Assembly: GCA_964344215.1 (NCBI GenBank)
Contig: CAYFMP010000002.1
Location: forward strand, 69,769-133,768
DNA from: CAYFMP01 sp964344215
Lineage (GTDB): Bacteria > Pseudomonadota > Alphaproteobacteria > Rhodospirillales > Casp-alpha2
Length of the DNA stretch: 64,000 bases
Direction of reading: 5' to 3'
In this document: in pieces, positions 25,725 to 36,467 of the stretch
Layout: each line of letters starts with the position of its first letter
How positions within the stretch are numbered: the first letter of the stretch is position 1
Notes under the pieces: generated by a model
Seen by the model: only the letters and a program-made list of their open reading frames with translations
What the model was told of the DNA's origin: nothing
Databases searched by the model: none
Position numbers and translations under genes: made by a program

Positions 25725-28698
25725 TTAAGAGACGGCGCGGCTGGAGTCGGATGCGTTTTCGAGCCCGGCCGGACCGGCGGACGGCGCCGTCTCGTCGGGT
25801 CCGGATGTCTTGTCGGCGCCGCTGGAGATCGCTGCCAGCAAGTGCTGGCGCAGTGTCTGCAATCTGGTTTCGCTTTCGACCTTCATGCCGAACACGTTCT
25901 TCACGTAGAACACGTCGACGACACGCTCGCCGTAGGTCGAGATATGGGCGCTCGAAATCTGCAGGCCGTCCTTGGTGATCGCCGAGGTGACGTCGTGCAG
26001 CAGGCCCGGTCGGTCGCGGCCGTTGATCTCGATCACCGTATGGGTGTTGCTGGCCCGGTTGTCGATGAGGACCCTGGGCGGCACCTCGAACACCTGGGTG
26101 CGACTGGGGATGGCCTCACTCTGCGCCTTGGCGAACTCGCGCTCCAAACGCAGCCGGCCGCGTGCCGCCTCTTCGATGCGGCGTTCGAGCCGCTTCAAGC
26201 GCTCCCGGTCCGAGAAGGCGCCGCCCTGGGCGTCCTGGATGGTGAAGGTGTCGAGCGCCATGCCGTTGGCCAGCGTCAGCACCTTGGCGTCGACGATCGA
26301 GGCGCCGCTCAACGCCATGGCGCCGGCGATGGCGGCGAACAGGCCGGGATGGTCGGGCGCATAGATCACGATTTCGCTGACCCCGCGCTCGGCCTCGACA
26401 CGGCTCTCCACATGGAGGTCGAGGGCCTGTTGTTCGGCCTCGCGGATCAGCTGGGCGTGGCGCAGATGGGTGTCGGCATCGACCGCCAGCCAGTAGTCGG
26501 CATGGCCGCGCCCGATATGCGCCTCGATCTCGTCTGCCGGCCAGTCGCCGAGCCCCTCGCGCACTCGGCAGATAGCCTGTTCGACCCGCTCGGCCCGGCG
26601 TTCCGCCGGCACCCCGCCGGACATCGTTTCCTGGGCGCGCCAGTAGAGTTCTCTGATGAGGCCCGCCTTCCAGGCGTTCCACACGTTGGGGCCGACCGCC
26701 CGGATATCGGCGACGGTCAAGATCAGCAGAAGCCGCAGGCGTTCCGGCGACTGCACCAACTCGACGAAATCGCTGACCGTCTTGGTGTCGTGGATGTCGC
26801 GCTTGAACGCGGTCCGGCTCATCGACAGGTGGTGCAGAACCAGCCAGGCGACGGTCTCGGTCTCCCAGTCGTTGAGGCCGAGGCGTGGACCCAGCTTGTT
26901 GGCGATCTCGGCGCCCAACTCGGAGTGATCGCCGCCGCGGCCCTTGGCGATGTCGTGAAGCAACACGGCGAGATAGAGGGCTCGGCGGGACTGGATTTCA
27001 TCGATCACCGAACACGAAACCGGGTGGTCGGCGGCCAGCCGGCCGGTCTCGATTCCGTTGAGCACGCCGATGGCGCGGATGGTGTGCTCGTCGACCGTGT
27101 AGACATGGTACATGTCGTACTGCATCTGGGCGACGACGCGGCCGAAGTCGGGAATGAAGCGGCCGAATACGCCGGCTTCGTTCAAGCGCATCAAGGCGAT
27201 TTCGGGCTCCGGCCCGGTCAGGATTTCCATGAACAGGCGGTTGGCCTCGGCATCGGCCCGCAAGTCCTCGTCGATCAGGTTGAGGTTCTGTGTAATCAGC
27301 CGCAGGGCGTTGGGATGAATGTCGAGGGCGTTGGCCTGGGCCAGGTGAAATAGTTTCAGCAGCTTCGCCGGATCGTCTCTGAAATCGTCGCGGCCGGTGA
27401 CGTTGAGACGCCCGCCCTCGATACGGAACCCTTCGACCTCCCGTTTGCCGAACCGCAGGTTCGACAGCCACGTCGCGGTCCGACCCTTGGTATGTTGTTC
27501 CTCGAGGACGGCGCACAGCACGCGGGTCAGGTCGCCGACCCCTTTGGCGACCAGGAAATAGTGCTTCATGAAGCGCTCGACGCCGCGGATGCCGGGGCGG
27601 TCCCTGTACCCCATGCGCCGCCCGATCTCCTCCTGGACGGTGAAGGTCAGGCGCTCTTCGGGGCGATTGGCGATGTAGTGGAGATGGCAGCGCACGGTCC
27701 ACAGGAAGTTCTCGGCCCGGGCGAAACGCCTGATATCGGCGCCGGTCAGAACGCCGGCCGCCTTCAACTGCTCGACGCCGTCGACCCGATAGAGGTACTT
27801 GGCGATCCAGAACAGGGTNNNNNNNNNNCGGTCCAAAGGAAGTTGGCGGACTTGGCGAACTGTCGGGCGTCCGTGGCGGCGAGGACGTTCTTTTCCACCA
27901 GGTCCTTCATGTCCTCCACCTGGTAGAGGTACTTGGCGATCCAGAACAGGGTCTGCAGGTCGCGTAGCCCCCCCTTTCCCTCCTTGATGTTGGGCTCCAG
28001 CACGTAACGGGTGTCGCCCATGCGTTCGTGGCGGTCGTCGCGCTCGCCGAGCTTGGCCTCAACGAATTCGGGCCCCGATCCGGACACCACCTCGGCGCCG
28101 AAACGCTTTCTGAATTCGTCGAACAAATCCGGATTGCCCCATAACCAGCGGGCTTCCAGCAGGCTGGTGCGAATCGTCATGTCGTCGCGGGCGAGGCGGA
28201 TGGTTTCGTCGACCGAGCGGGTGGCGTGGCCGACCTTCAGCCCGATGTCCCACAGCATATAGAGGGTGAACTCGACGATCTGCTCGGAGTGGGCGGTCAG
28301 CTTGTAGGGCNNNNNNNNNNCAGTAGGCACATCAGGTCGATGTCGGAGAACGGCGCCAATTCGCCGCGGCCGTAACCGCCGGTCGCCACCACCGCCATCT
28401 GCTCGCCGGTCGTCGGGTTGGCCGTCGGGTAAACGCGCTGCTGGGCGAATTCGTGGATGGTGCGGACCATCTGGTCGATCAGGTAGGCGTTGGCCGACGT
28501 CGCCTCGCGTCCGGAAATGCCGTCGTCTTCGAAGCGGCGGCGGACCTCGGCCCAACCGCGCTGGTGGGCGGTCTTGAGGATGTCCAGGACGCGGCCCTGG
28601 CTGTTCGGCGTGTAGCCCGACCACTCGACGAGCTCGTCGAGCTCGTGCGTCAGAGCCTTGCGGTCGATAATCCGGCGCGGTTTGGGTATGTCGGCCAT
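25725..28698 (-). CDS. glnD: PII uridylyltransferase/uridylyl-removing enzyme GlnD (assembly-interrupted)
   Basis: GlnD senses glutamine and uridylylates PII to control nitrogen assimilation. Domains: nucleotidyltransferase with GGYGRGELAPFSDIDLM, PII-UTase linker, HD domain (LLHDIAKGRGGDHSELG) and two ACT domains at the C-terminus (IYAPDHPGLFAAIAGAM; INGRDRPGLLHDVTSAI). Two N-runs cut the gene. At 28311-28320 the flanks join in frame (DLMCLL-PYKLT). At 27819-27828 a 29-bp exact repeat is present on both sides, and the stub 27829-27923 encodes a divergent version of a segment already present in the left contig. Removing the stub gives a normal ~942-residue GlnD. The gene is thus probably intact in the organism. 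Confidence 0.93.
27790..27952. other. assembly gap (N 27819-27828) flanked by 29-bp exact repeat
   Basis: The same 29 bp (coding TLFWIAKYL in glnD) lies at 27790-27818, ending at the N-run, and at 27924-27952. Between the N-run and the second copy is a 95-bp stub coding a different glnD allele (KDLVEKNVLAATDARQFAKS versus EQLKAAGVLTGADIRRFARA). This is best read as a contig end that ran into a homologue from another organism at a shared k-mer. Confidence 0.8.
28311..28320. other. assembly gap inside glnD (10 N)
   Basis: A run of ten N between codons for DLMCLL and PYKLT. GlnD proteins are continuous here, and the flanks share a single G, so the true gap is probably nil; ten N is a placeholder size. 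Confidence 0.8.
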
Positions 28699-28918
28699 GA
28701 CCGCTCCTATATAACGATGGCTCTCCCGGCATCCAAGCGCGAATGGATCGTCGCGCCGTTCGGGCGCCGTTCCCACCGATGGAAACCTTGCCGGCATAGG
28801 GTCATCGTAAAATCCTTATAAGCAAGCCCATGCCTTCTGCCGTCGACGCGCCGACACGGACTTCAAGATTAAGATCACTCTGTATACATTATTATTCCGC
28901 CTTGCCATCTCAAGCGGT

Positions 28919-31639
28919 TCAATCGACGTCGATCTCTTTCAGTCTATAAATCAGTTCCAAGGCCTGGCGCGGTGTCAACTCGTCGGCATTGATCTCGTCC
29001 AGGGCGTCGGCAAGCCGCGAGCCTCCGGTCACGCCCTCCGGCGGCGCGGTGTCGGCCAACGTTCGAAACAGCGGCAGGTCGTCGGCAAGCTCGGTTATAG
29101 CCGAGGATTGCTCCCCTTTTTCAAGGGTCTCCAATATCTGTTCCGCTCTCGTAACGACATCGGCTGGAAGCCCGGCCAACTTGCCGACGTGGATTCCGTA
29201 GGAACGGTCGGCCGCGCCTGGCGCGACCTCGTGCAGGAACACGACATCGCCTTTCCATTCCTTGACCCGCATGGTGTGGCAGCGCAGGGCGGGCAGGCGC
29301 GAGGTGAGCGCCGTCAGCTCGTGGTAGTGGGTGGCGAACAGGGTCCGGCAGCCGTTTCTTTCATGCAGGTGCTCGATCACCGCCCAGGCGATGGACAGCC
29401 CATCGAAGGTGGCGGTACCGCGGCCGATCTCGTCGAGGATTACCAGTGAGCGCGGGCCGGCCTGAACCAGGATGGTCGCCGTTTCGATCATCTCGACCAT
29501 GAACGTCGAACGCCCGCGGGCCAGGTCGTCGGCGGCGCCGACCCGCGAGAACAGGCGGTCGACGACGCCGATGCGGGCGCTCTCGGCCGGCACGAAAGAG
29601 CCGGCCTGGGCCATGATAGCGATCAGCGCGTTCTGCCTCAAGAACGTGCTCTTGCCGGCCATATTGGGGCCGCTCAGGAGCCAGATCCGGCCTTCGCCTT
29701 CGGCCTCTTCCGGGTCGGCGGCGAGGCGGCAGTCGTTGACGACGAAAGCGTCGCCGTGAACCTCCTCCAGCATCGCCTCGACCACCGGGTGGCGGCCGCC
29801 GGCGATCTCGAACCGCGTCGAGTCGTCGACCGCCGGGCGCCGGTACCTGCGCTCCGCCGCCAGTTGGGCCAGGGCGGCTGCGACGTCGAGGGCGGCGAGG
29901 GCGGCAGCGCAGGCCGAGATTGCCTCGGCCCGGCCGGTCACCTCGCCGACCAGGTCTTCGAACAATTTAAGCTCAAGGGAAAGAGCTTGGTCGGCAGCGC
30001 GGGCGATACGCCCTTCCAGTTCGCTCAGTTCGACACTCGAAAAACGCATGGCGTTGGCCATCGTCTGGCGATGGATGAACACGCTGTCGGGCTGCTGAAC
30101 GAGGCCTTCGGCCTGTTTGGCCGGTACTTCGACGAAAAAACCGAGCACGTTGTTGTGTTTGATCTTGAGGCCGGCAAGCCCGGTCGCCTCGGCGTAGCGG
30201 CGCTGCAATTCGGCGATCAGCCGACGGCTGTGGTCGCGCAGCGCAATCAGTTCGTCGAATTCCTCGGCATAGCCGGCGGCGATAAAGCCGCCGTCGCGGG
30301 CCTGCAGGGGCAGGGCGTCCGACAGCGCCCGCCCGAGGCGCTCGGCCAGTTCGAAATGCGGCCCGAGATCGCCGATCGCCATTGCGACGCCCGACGGCAC
30401 ACCGTCGGCCGCTTCCAGCACTCCCCGCAGCGCCTTGCTGGCGGCCAGGCCGTCACGGACCGCAGCCAGGTCGCGGGGGCCGCCCCTGCCGATGGTCAAC
30501 CGCGACAGCGCTCGCTCCAGGTCCGGGCACTGTTTCAGGTGTTCGCGCGTCTCATCCCGCAGGCGCTCGTCGTCGTGGTAGTACTGCACCATGTCGAGTC
30601 GTTCGGCGATGGCGTCGACGGCGGTCAGCGGCTGCGCGACGCGGCCCGCCAACAGGCGGGCGCCGGCCCCGGTCAAGGTCCGATCGAGGATGGCGAGAAG
30701 GCTGCCGCGGGCGTGCCCGGACAGCGACTCGGTGAGTTCCAGGTTGCGGCGGGTGGCGGCGTCGATTTCCATGAATGCGTTGACGGCCAGTTGCTTCGGC
30801 GGCGCCAGGCGCGGCAGCCTGCCTTTCTGGGTCAGTTCCACATATTCGACCAGGGCGCCGGCCGCGGCCAGTTCGGCGCGGCTGAAATCGCCGTAGGCCT
30901 CCAGCGTCGCCACGCCGAACAACGCCTGCAGCCGGCGCCCGCCCGAGGTGCTGTCGAAGCGCGAAGCGGGAAGCGGCGTCAGCCGCTCCTTCCATTCGGC
31001 GAACACCTCGAACAGGTCGGGCCGCTGGCACAAGGCTTCCGAAACCAGCAACTCGCCGGCAGAGATCCGGGCCAGCGCCGCGTCCGTTGTCGCCGCATCG
31101 GACAACTGGGTCGAGAACTCGCCGGTCGAAACGTCGATCCATGCCAACCCGATGGCGCCTTCGGCCTCGGCGACGGCAGCCAGAAAGTTGTGCCGACGGG
31201 CGTCGAGAAGGGCGTCGTCGGTCAGCGTTCCCGGCGTGATGACCCGCACCACCTCGCGGTTGACGACGGCCTTCGAGCCGCGCTTCCTGGCCTCGGCCGG
31301 ATCTTCCGTCTGTTCGCAGATGGCGACCCTGAAGCCTTTCCGGATCAGCCGGTTGAGGTAGGTCTCGTGGCTGTGCACGGGGACCCCGCACATCGGGATG
31401 TCGTGGCCTTGGTGCTTGCCGCGCTTGGTCAGCGCGATGTCCAGCGCCGCCGCCGCGTTCTTGGCGTCGTCGAAGAACAGTTCATAGAAATCCCCCATCC
31501 GATAGAACAGTAGGCAGTCCGAATGTTCTTCCTTGATTGTCAGGTATTGCGCCATCATCGGCGTCACGGCCGGCTCATCGGCAGATTTCGGTGGTGCGGG
31601 CGCGGTGTCCGGTTTCTTGTTTGGGATCGGCTGAGACAC
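28919..31639 (-). CDS. mutS: DNA mismatch repair protein MutS
   Basis: MutS recognises mismatches and starts methyl-independent or MutL-dependent repair. The 906-residue product has the N-terminal mismatch domain with the Phe-X-Glu type motif region (LLFYRMGDFYELFFDDA, about 43-59), connector, core/clamp, and a C-terminal ABC-type ATPase with Walker A LLSGPNMAGKSTFLRQ and DEIGRGTATFDGLSIAWA. The start is GTG at 31639. It precedes glnD on the same strand, about 220 bp away, a common alphaproteobacterial neighbour pair. The N-terminal ~25 residues are Pro/Ala-rich and disordered-looking. Confidence 0.97.
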   Translation of the reverse strand: MSQPIPNKKPDTAPAPPKSADEPAVTPMMAQYLTIKEEHSDCLLFYRMGDFYELFFDDAKNAAAALDIALTKRGKHQGHDIPMCGVPVHSHETYLNRLIRKGFRVAICEQTEDPAEARKRGSKAVVNREVVRVITPGTLTDDALLDARRHNFLAAVAEAEGAIGLAWIDVSTGEFSTQLSDAATTDAALARISAGELLVSEALCQRPDLFEVFAEWKERLTPLPASRFDSTSGGRRLQALFGVATLEAYGDFSRAELAAAGALVEYVELTQKGRLPRLAPPKQLAVNAFMEIDAATRRNLELTESLSGHARGSLLAILDRTLTGAGARLLAGRVAQPLTAVDAIAERLDMVQYYHDDERLRDETREHLKQCPDLERALSRLTIGRGGPRDLAAVRDGLAASKALRGVLEAADGVPSGVAMAIGDLGPHFELAERLGRALSDALPLQARDGGFIAAGYAEEFDELIALRDHSRRLIAELQRRYAEATGLAGLKIKHNNVLGFFVEVPAKQAEGLVQQPDSVFIHRQTMANAMRFSSVELSELEGRIARAADQALSLELKLFEDLVGEVTGRAEAISACAAALAALDVAAALAQLAAERRYRRPAVDDSTRFEIAGGRHPVVEAMLEEVHGDAFVVNDCRLAADPEEAEGEGRIWLLSGPNMAGKSTFLRQNALIAIMAQAGSFVPAESARIGVVDRLFSRVGAADDLARGRSTFMVEMIETATILVQAGPRSLVILDEIGRGTATFDGLSIAWAVIEHLHERNGCRTLFATHYHELTALTSRLPALRCHTMRVKEWKGDVVFLHEVAPGAADRSYGIHVGKLAGLPADVVTRAEQILETLEKGEQSSAITELADDLPLFRTLADTAPPEGVTGGSRLADALDEINADELTPRQALELIYRLKEIDVD

Positions 31640-31775
31640 GGCGGCGGCCCGGGTTCGAGTGAAGACCGCCGAACCATATCACAGCAACGCGCCGGCGCGC
31701 TATCGATGACGCTTTAAATTGCCGGTTCTCTTCGGCACAATGAAATTCGACGATTGTTGATAACTGGGGATCAGC

Positions 31776-32285
31776 ATGGACAACGGGATCCTTGCCGAGG
31801 CGTCCATATGTGAGGTGGTCGGCATCCTCTCGACACGGGAGGACTTCGAGGCGGCGGTCGCCGCCTTAAACGAGGCGGGGTTCGAGCGCGCCGATCTGAG
31901 CGTCTTGAGCTCCCACGAATCGATCGACGTCGCCGGCCGGCCGGGCAAGCCGTGGCGCGATGCACTGATAGCGCTGGTCGGCGAGCTCAAGTACGAAGGT
32001 CCGCTGGTCGCATCCGGCCTCATCCTGCTGGCCGGCGGGCCGACGGCAGCCAGCATCGCCGCCATCATCGGCGCCGCCGTCAGCGGCGTCGCCCTCAAGG
32101 AAGTGCTCGACGAAGTGACGTCGGCGCCGGACACCGAGGACTTCGCCCGATCGCTGGAAGCCGGCAGCGTCATTCTCTGGGTCCGGGTCGACGGCGACGA
32201 AAGGGAAGGCACCGCCACCCGTATTCTCAAGGGTCACGGCGGGCGCAACGTTCATGTCCATCGGCGTTCGCCGGCGGACGCCTGA
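31776..32285 (+). CDS. hypothetical protein with Gly/Ala-rich hydrophobic core
   Basis: A 169-residue protein not assigned to a named family with confidence. The N-terminal ~45 residues (EVVGILSTREDFEAAVAALNEAGFERADLSVLS) have the beta-alpha-beta look of small stress-protein or ferredoxin-like domains; residues about 74-112 form a glycine-zipper-like hydrophobic stretch (ASGLILLAGGPTAASIAAII); the C-terminal part (GSVILWVRVDGDEREGTATRILKGHG) resembles the N-terminal fold again. A membrane-associated or stress-linked role is conceivable. It is divergent from mutS and 21 bp upstream of maeB, so it is probably cotranscribed with maeB. Start ATG 31776 is reasonable. Confidence 0.75.
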   Translation: MDNGILAEASICEVVGILSTREDFEAAVAALNEAGFERADLSVLSSHESIDVAGRPGKPWRDALIALVGELKYEGPLVASGLILLAGGPTAASIAAIIGAAVSGVALKEVLDEVTSAPDTEDFARSLEAGSVILWVRVDGDEREGTATRILKGHGGRNVHVHRRSPADA

Positions 32286-32306
32286 GCTCTGGGAGGCAGA
32301 GCCCCA

Positions 32307-34579
32307 ATGGATGACGACGCCAATAGGCTGCTCGGACAGGAAGCGCTCCGCATGCACGCCAGCGGCCGCCCCGGCAAGCTCGAAATTCACGCCACAAAAC
32401 CGCTGACCACCCAACGCGACCTGACCCTGGCCTACTCTCCGGGCGTCGCCGCGCCTTGCCTCGAGATCAACCGCGATCCCAGCCTGGCATACGAATACAC
32501 GGCGATGGGCAACATCGTCGCCGTCATTTCGAACGGCACCGCCGTTCTCGGGCTGGGCGACATCGGGGCGCTGGCGGCAAAGCCGGTGATGGAGGGCAAG
32601 TCGGTCCTGTTCAAGCGTTTCGCAGACATCGACGGCTTCAACGTCGAGGTTCACACCGACGACGTCGACGAGTTCGTCAATTGCGTGCGGTTCATCGGCA
32701 ACAGCTTCGGCGGTATCAACCTGGAAGACATCAAGGCGCCGGAATGCTTCATCATCGAGGAGAGGCTGCGCGAGATCCTCGACGTGCCGGTGTTTCACGA
32801 CGACCAGCACGGCACCGCCATCATCACGGCGGCCGGCCTGATCAACGCGCTCGAGCTGACCGGGCGGGCCATCCAAAAGACCAAGATGGTAGTCAACGGC
32901 GCCGGCGCTTCGGCGATCGCCTGCGTCGAGTTGTTCAAGCGCATGGGCCTGCCCGCCAAGAACCTGATCATGTGCGATTCGAAGGGCGTCATCTATCAGG
33001 GCCGCTCCGAGGGCATGAACCAGTGGAAATCGGCCCACGCCGCCAAGACCAAGCACCGGACCCTGGCCGAGGCCATGGTCGGCGCCGATTGCTTTATCGG
33101 ATTGTCGGTCAAGGATGCGGTCAGCCAGGACATGGTCAGGTCGATGGCCGACAATCCGCTGATCTTCGCCATGGCCAACCCGGACCCGGAGATCACGCCG
33201 GAGGACATCAAGGCCGTCCGCGAAGACGCCATTATCGCCACCGGCCGCTCGGACTATCCGAACCAGATCAACAACGTGCTCGGTTTTCCCTACATCTTCC
33301 GCGGCGCGCTCGACGTCCGGGCCAGCACCATCAACGACGCCATGAAGATCGCTGCCGCCAACGCCCTTGCCGACCTTGCCCGCGAGGACGTGCCCGACGA
33401 GGTCGATGCGGCCTATNNNNNNNNNNTGCTGGAACGCATCTGCGCTACGGCACCGAATACCTGATCCCGGCGCCATTCGACCCGCGACTGATAACGGCGG
33501 TGCCGAAGGCGGTCGCCCAGGCCGCCATGGATTCGGGCGTCGCCCGCAACCCGATCATCGACATGGGCCGCTACGAAGCGGAGCTCTCGGCTCGCCTCAA
33601 TCCGACTGCCGGCAGTCTGCAGGCCATCTTCGAACAGGTCCGCGCCCACCCACGCCGCATCGTCTTCGCGGAAGGCGAGGAGGAAAAGAGCATTCGGGCC
33701 GCTTACGGCTTCTACAACTCGGGTTACGGAACCCCGGTTCTGATCGGCCGCGAGGAGCGGGTCAAGGAGGCCATCGAGACGCTTGGACTGGGGCCGGCCG
33801 ACGGCATCGAGATCACCAACGCCAAACTCAGTCCGTCGACCGCCGACTACGCGGCGTTCCTATACGAGCGCCTGCAACGCAAGGGCTACCTGCATCGCGA
33901 CTGCGAACGCATGGTCAAACGCGACCGCAACGTGTTCGGCTCCTGCATGGTGGCGGCCGGCGACGGCGACGCCCTGCTCACCGGCCTGACCCGGAACTAT
34001 CATGTGGCGCTGGCTCAGATCACACGGGTTCTCGACCCGGCGCCGGACGCTCTGGTGTTCGGCCTTTCCATGGTGTTGAGCCGCGACCGCACCCTGTTCA
34101 TGGCCGACACCGCGGTTCACGAATTGCCGTCGCCTATCGAACTTGCCGACATCGCCCAACAGGCCGCGACAGTGGCCCGCGAAATGGGTCACGAGCCCCG
34201 TGTCGCTTTGGTTTCGTTCGCCAATTTCGGCCAGCCGACACTGTCGCGGGCGTCGACCGTCCGTCAGGGCGTCGAGGAACTGGACCGGCGCCAGGTCGGG
34301 TTCGAATACGACGGCGAGATGGGGGTCGACGTGGCAATCAACCCGGAACTGGCGGCCAACTATCCGTTCTGTCGACTGACCGGCCCGGCCAACGTCCTCG
34401 TCATGCCGGGGCTGCACAGCGCCGAAATTTCCTCCAAGCTGCTCCACGAGATGGGCGGCAGCGCTGTGCTCGGGCCGCTGCTGATGGGGCTCTCGAAGCC
34501 GGCCCAGATCGTGCCCATGGGAGCGACCGTCTCGGACATGGTCAATATGGCGGCGCTGGCCGCGCATGCCGCCAAGTAG
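32307..34579 (+). CDS. maeB: NADP-dependent malic enzyme, MaeB type (assembly-interrupted)
   Basis: MaeB-type malic enzyme decarboxylates malate to pyruvate with NADP+; it has an N-terminal malic enzyme part (about 1-430: RDLTLAYSPGVAAPCLEI, FHDDQHGTAIITAAGL, VVNGAGASAIACVEL) and a C-terminal phosphotransacetylase-like domain, usually regulatory (about 440-750: RIVFAEGEEEKSIRAAYGF). An N-run at 33417-33426 breaks the reading frame artificially: left codons end DAAY and right codons start AGTHLRYGTEYL. Joined, they give about 753 residues, the family length. The start at ATG 32307 follows a 21-bp gap after the hypothetical gene. It ends 12 bp from the macrodomain gene, tail-to-tail. Confidence 0.94.
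33417..33426. other. assembly gap inside maeB (10 N)
   Basis: Ten N separate codons for DAAY from AGTHLRYG. The family sequence is continuous and the flanks share one T, so probably no base is missing; the frame change across the gap is a consequence of the arbitrary N count. Confidence 0.85.
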
Positions 34580-34591
34580 GACGCGGGCGCC

Positions 34592-35107
34592 TCAGAGAAC
34601 CTTTTGCATGGCCGCCCTGTGGGCGTCGAGCGAGGCTTGTCCGAAGCAGCAGAAAACGACTCTGTCGAGACGCTCTTCGTCGGCCAGGAACGCCGCCACC
34701 GTGGCGACGGCGATTTCGGCGGCGCGGTCGACCGGAAATCCGTAGACGCCGGTGCTGATGGCCGGAAAGGCGATGGACCTGAGGTTGTTGCCGACGGCGA
34801 GGCCGAGCGAGCGCTTGTAGCAGCTTTCCAGCAGCACCTCTTCGCCTTCGCCGCCGCCCCGCCAGACGGGGCCGACCGTGTGGATGACGTGGCGGGCCTT
34901 GAGGTCGTATCCGCCGGTAATGCGGGCTTCGCCGGTCGGGCATCCGCCGAGCTTGCGGCATTCCTCCAGAAGCCCGGGCCCGGCGGCACGGTGGATGGCG
35001 CCGTCGACGCCGCCGCCTCCGAGCAACGATTCGTTGGCGGCGTTGACGATGGCGTCGACATCGAGGCGGGTGATGTCGTCCTCGACGACGATCATTCGAT
35101 CGGGCAC
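34592..35107 (-). CDS. macrodomain protein (O-acetyl-ADP-ribose deacetylase, YmdB-like)
   Basis: A 171-residue stand-alone macrodomain: VDAIVNAANESLLGGGGVDGAIHRAAGPGLLEEC carries the ADP-ribose-binding loop and conserved NAAN, followed by IAFPAISTGVYGFPVDRAAEIA, the second loop. Relatives such as E. coli YmdB and TM-type MacroD enzymes hydrolyse O-acetyl-ADP-ribose or remove ADP-ribose from proteins. It starts 3 bp after the ampG stop and is the last of four minus-strand genes (adenosine kinase-like, GT9, ampG, macrodomain). The family is clear; the physiological substrate is not. Confidence 0.92.
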   Translation of the reverse strand: MPDRMIVVEDDITRLDVDAIVNAANESLLGGGGVDGAIHRAAGPGLLEECRKLGGCPTGEARITGGYDLKARHVIHTVGPVWRGGGEGEEVLLESCYKRSLGLAVGNNLRSIAFPAISTGVYGFPVDRAAEIAVATVAAFLADEERLDRVVFCCFGQASLDAHRAAMQKVL

Positions 35108-35110
35108 GGT

Positions 35111-36460
35111 TCAATCTCCCACCTGTTCAGCCGGCACCGGCTCCCTTGGAGGATAACGCCGCATCATCCAGGCCAGCAACACCAAGCCGGGCACCGCCGC
35201 CACCGTCGTCACTACGAAGAACGTCACCCAGTCGACGCGATCGGCCAGCCAGCCGGCCCCTGAGGACATCACCGTCCGCGAGAACGCCATCAGGGAGGTG
35301 AGCAACGCATACTGGGTCGCCGTGTAGGCGACGTTGCAGAGACTCGACAGATAGGCGACGAAGGCCGTCGTTCCCATACCGGTGGTGACGTTCTCGACGG
35401 CGATGGTCAGGGTCAGCATCCACAAATCAGCGCCGATCCAGGCCTGGACGACGAAGATCAAGTTGGAAAGCGCCATCAAAACTCCACAGATCATCAGTCC
35501 GGCCATGATGCCGACACGGGCCAGCAGCACGCCGCCTAAGAGCCCGCCGGCGATGATCGCGTTGACCCCGAAGATCTTGGCGATCTCTGCGATCTCGGTC
35601 TTGGAAAAACCAATCTCCAGGAAGAACGGGATCTTCATGACCGCGAGTACAGCGTCGCCGAACTTGTAGAGCAGGATGAACAGCAGAACCGCGATCCAGC
35701 CGCGGCGGGTCATGAACTCCTGAAACGGGCAGATGACGGCGCTGTAGACCCAGGCCGCGGCGCGCACGAAGGCCGGCGGCAACTGGCGGCTTTCGGCGAC
35801 GAAGGCCTCGGCCCGGTGTTCCAGCTCCAAGGCTTCGCCGCTGATCGGTTTCGTCGGTTCCGGGTTGAGCAGGATGGCGACGATGCCGACGCCGACCATG
35901 CTCGCCATCATCGCAAACACGATCTCCCAGGCCAGCATGTCGGCCAGGATCAATCCGGCCGCCGCCGATCCGACCTGACCAACCCGCCAGCCGAATACCG
36001 CAGTGGCGGCGCCGGCGGCCAGTTGGTGCTCCTCGAGGATCTCGATCCGATAGGCGTCGATGACGATGTCCTGGCTGGCCGAGGCGAAGGCGACGGCCAG
36101 GGCGAAAACGGCGATCCGCCAAAGATCGGCGGCCGGGTCGCCGATGCCGAGGCCAAAGATCGCGGCCAGCAGGACCAACTGGGTGATCAGCACCCAACCA
36201 CGGCGGCGACCGAAGGCGCGGGTCAGGACCGGCAACGAGATGTGGTCCATCAGCGGCGCCCACAGGAACTTGAGCGAATAGGGCAGGCTGACCAGGGCGA
36301 ACAACCCGATCGCCGTCTTCGAAGCGCCGGATTCACTCAACCACGCGGTCAGCGGCTCGGCCAGCACGCCGAACGGCAGGCCGCTCGAGAAACCGAGGAA
36401 CAGGAGCGCCAGCACGCGGCGGTCGCTGTAGACCCGAACCGATTCGCCCCAGCTTCTCAT
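35111..36460 (-). CDS. ampG: AmpG-family muropeptide permease (MFS)
   Basis: A 449-residue 12-14-helix transporter of the AmpG type, which imports anhydro-muropeptides for peptidoglycan recycling. It begins with FLGFSSGLPFGVLAEPLTAWLSESGASKTAIGLFAL, a hallmark of AmpG, and contains LWAPLMDHISLPVLTRAFGRRRGWVL and a conserved ASASQDIVIDAYRIEIL segment. It lies between a GT9 glycosyltransferase (7 bp upstream) and the macrodomain gene (3 bp downstream), so it is probably cotranscribed. No beta-lactamase is nearby. Confidence 0.91.
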   Translation of the reverse strand: MRSWGESVRVYSDRRVLALLFLGFSSGLPFGVLAEPLTAWLSESGASKTAIGLFALVSLPYSLKFLWAPLMDHISLPVLTRAFGRRRGWVLITQLVLLAAIFGLGIGDPAADLWRIAVFALAVAFASASQDIVIDAYRIEILEEHQLAAGAATAVFGWRVGQVGSAAAGLILADMLAWEIVFAMMASMVGVGIVAILLNPEPTKPISGEALELEHRAEAFVAESRQLPPAFVRAAAWVYSAVICPFQEFMTRRGWIAVLLFILLYKFGDAVLAVMKIPFFLEIGFSKTEIAEIAKIFGVNAIIAGGLLGGVLLARVGIMAGLMICGVLMALSNLIFVVQAWIGADLWMLTLTIAVENVTTGMGTTAFVAYLSSLCNVAYTATQYALLTSLMAFSRTVMSSGAGWLADRVDWVTFFVVTTVAAVPGLVLLAWMMRRYPPREPVPAEQVGD

Positions 36461-36467
36461 CGGTGCA

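Noticed and set aside
27764..27952. Apparent internal duplication (TLFWIAKYLY twice) in GlnD
   Set aside because: It straddles an N-run with a 29-bp exact overlap and no length gain after joining; best explained by assembly.
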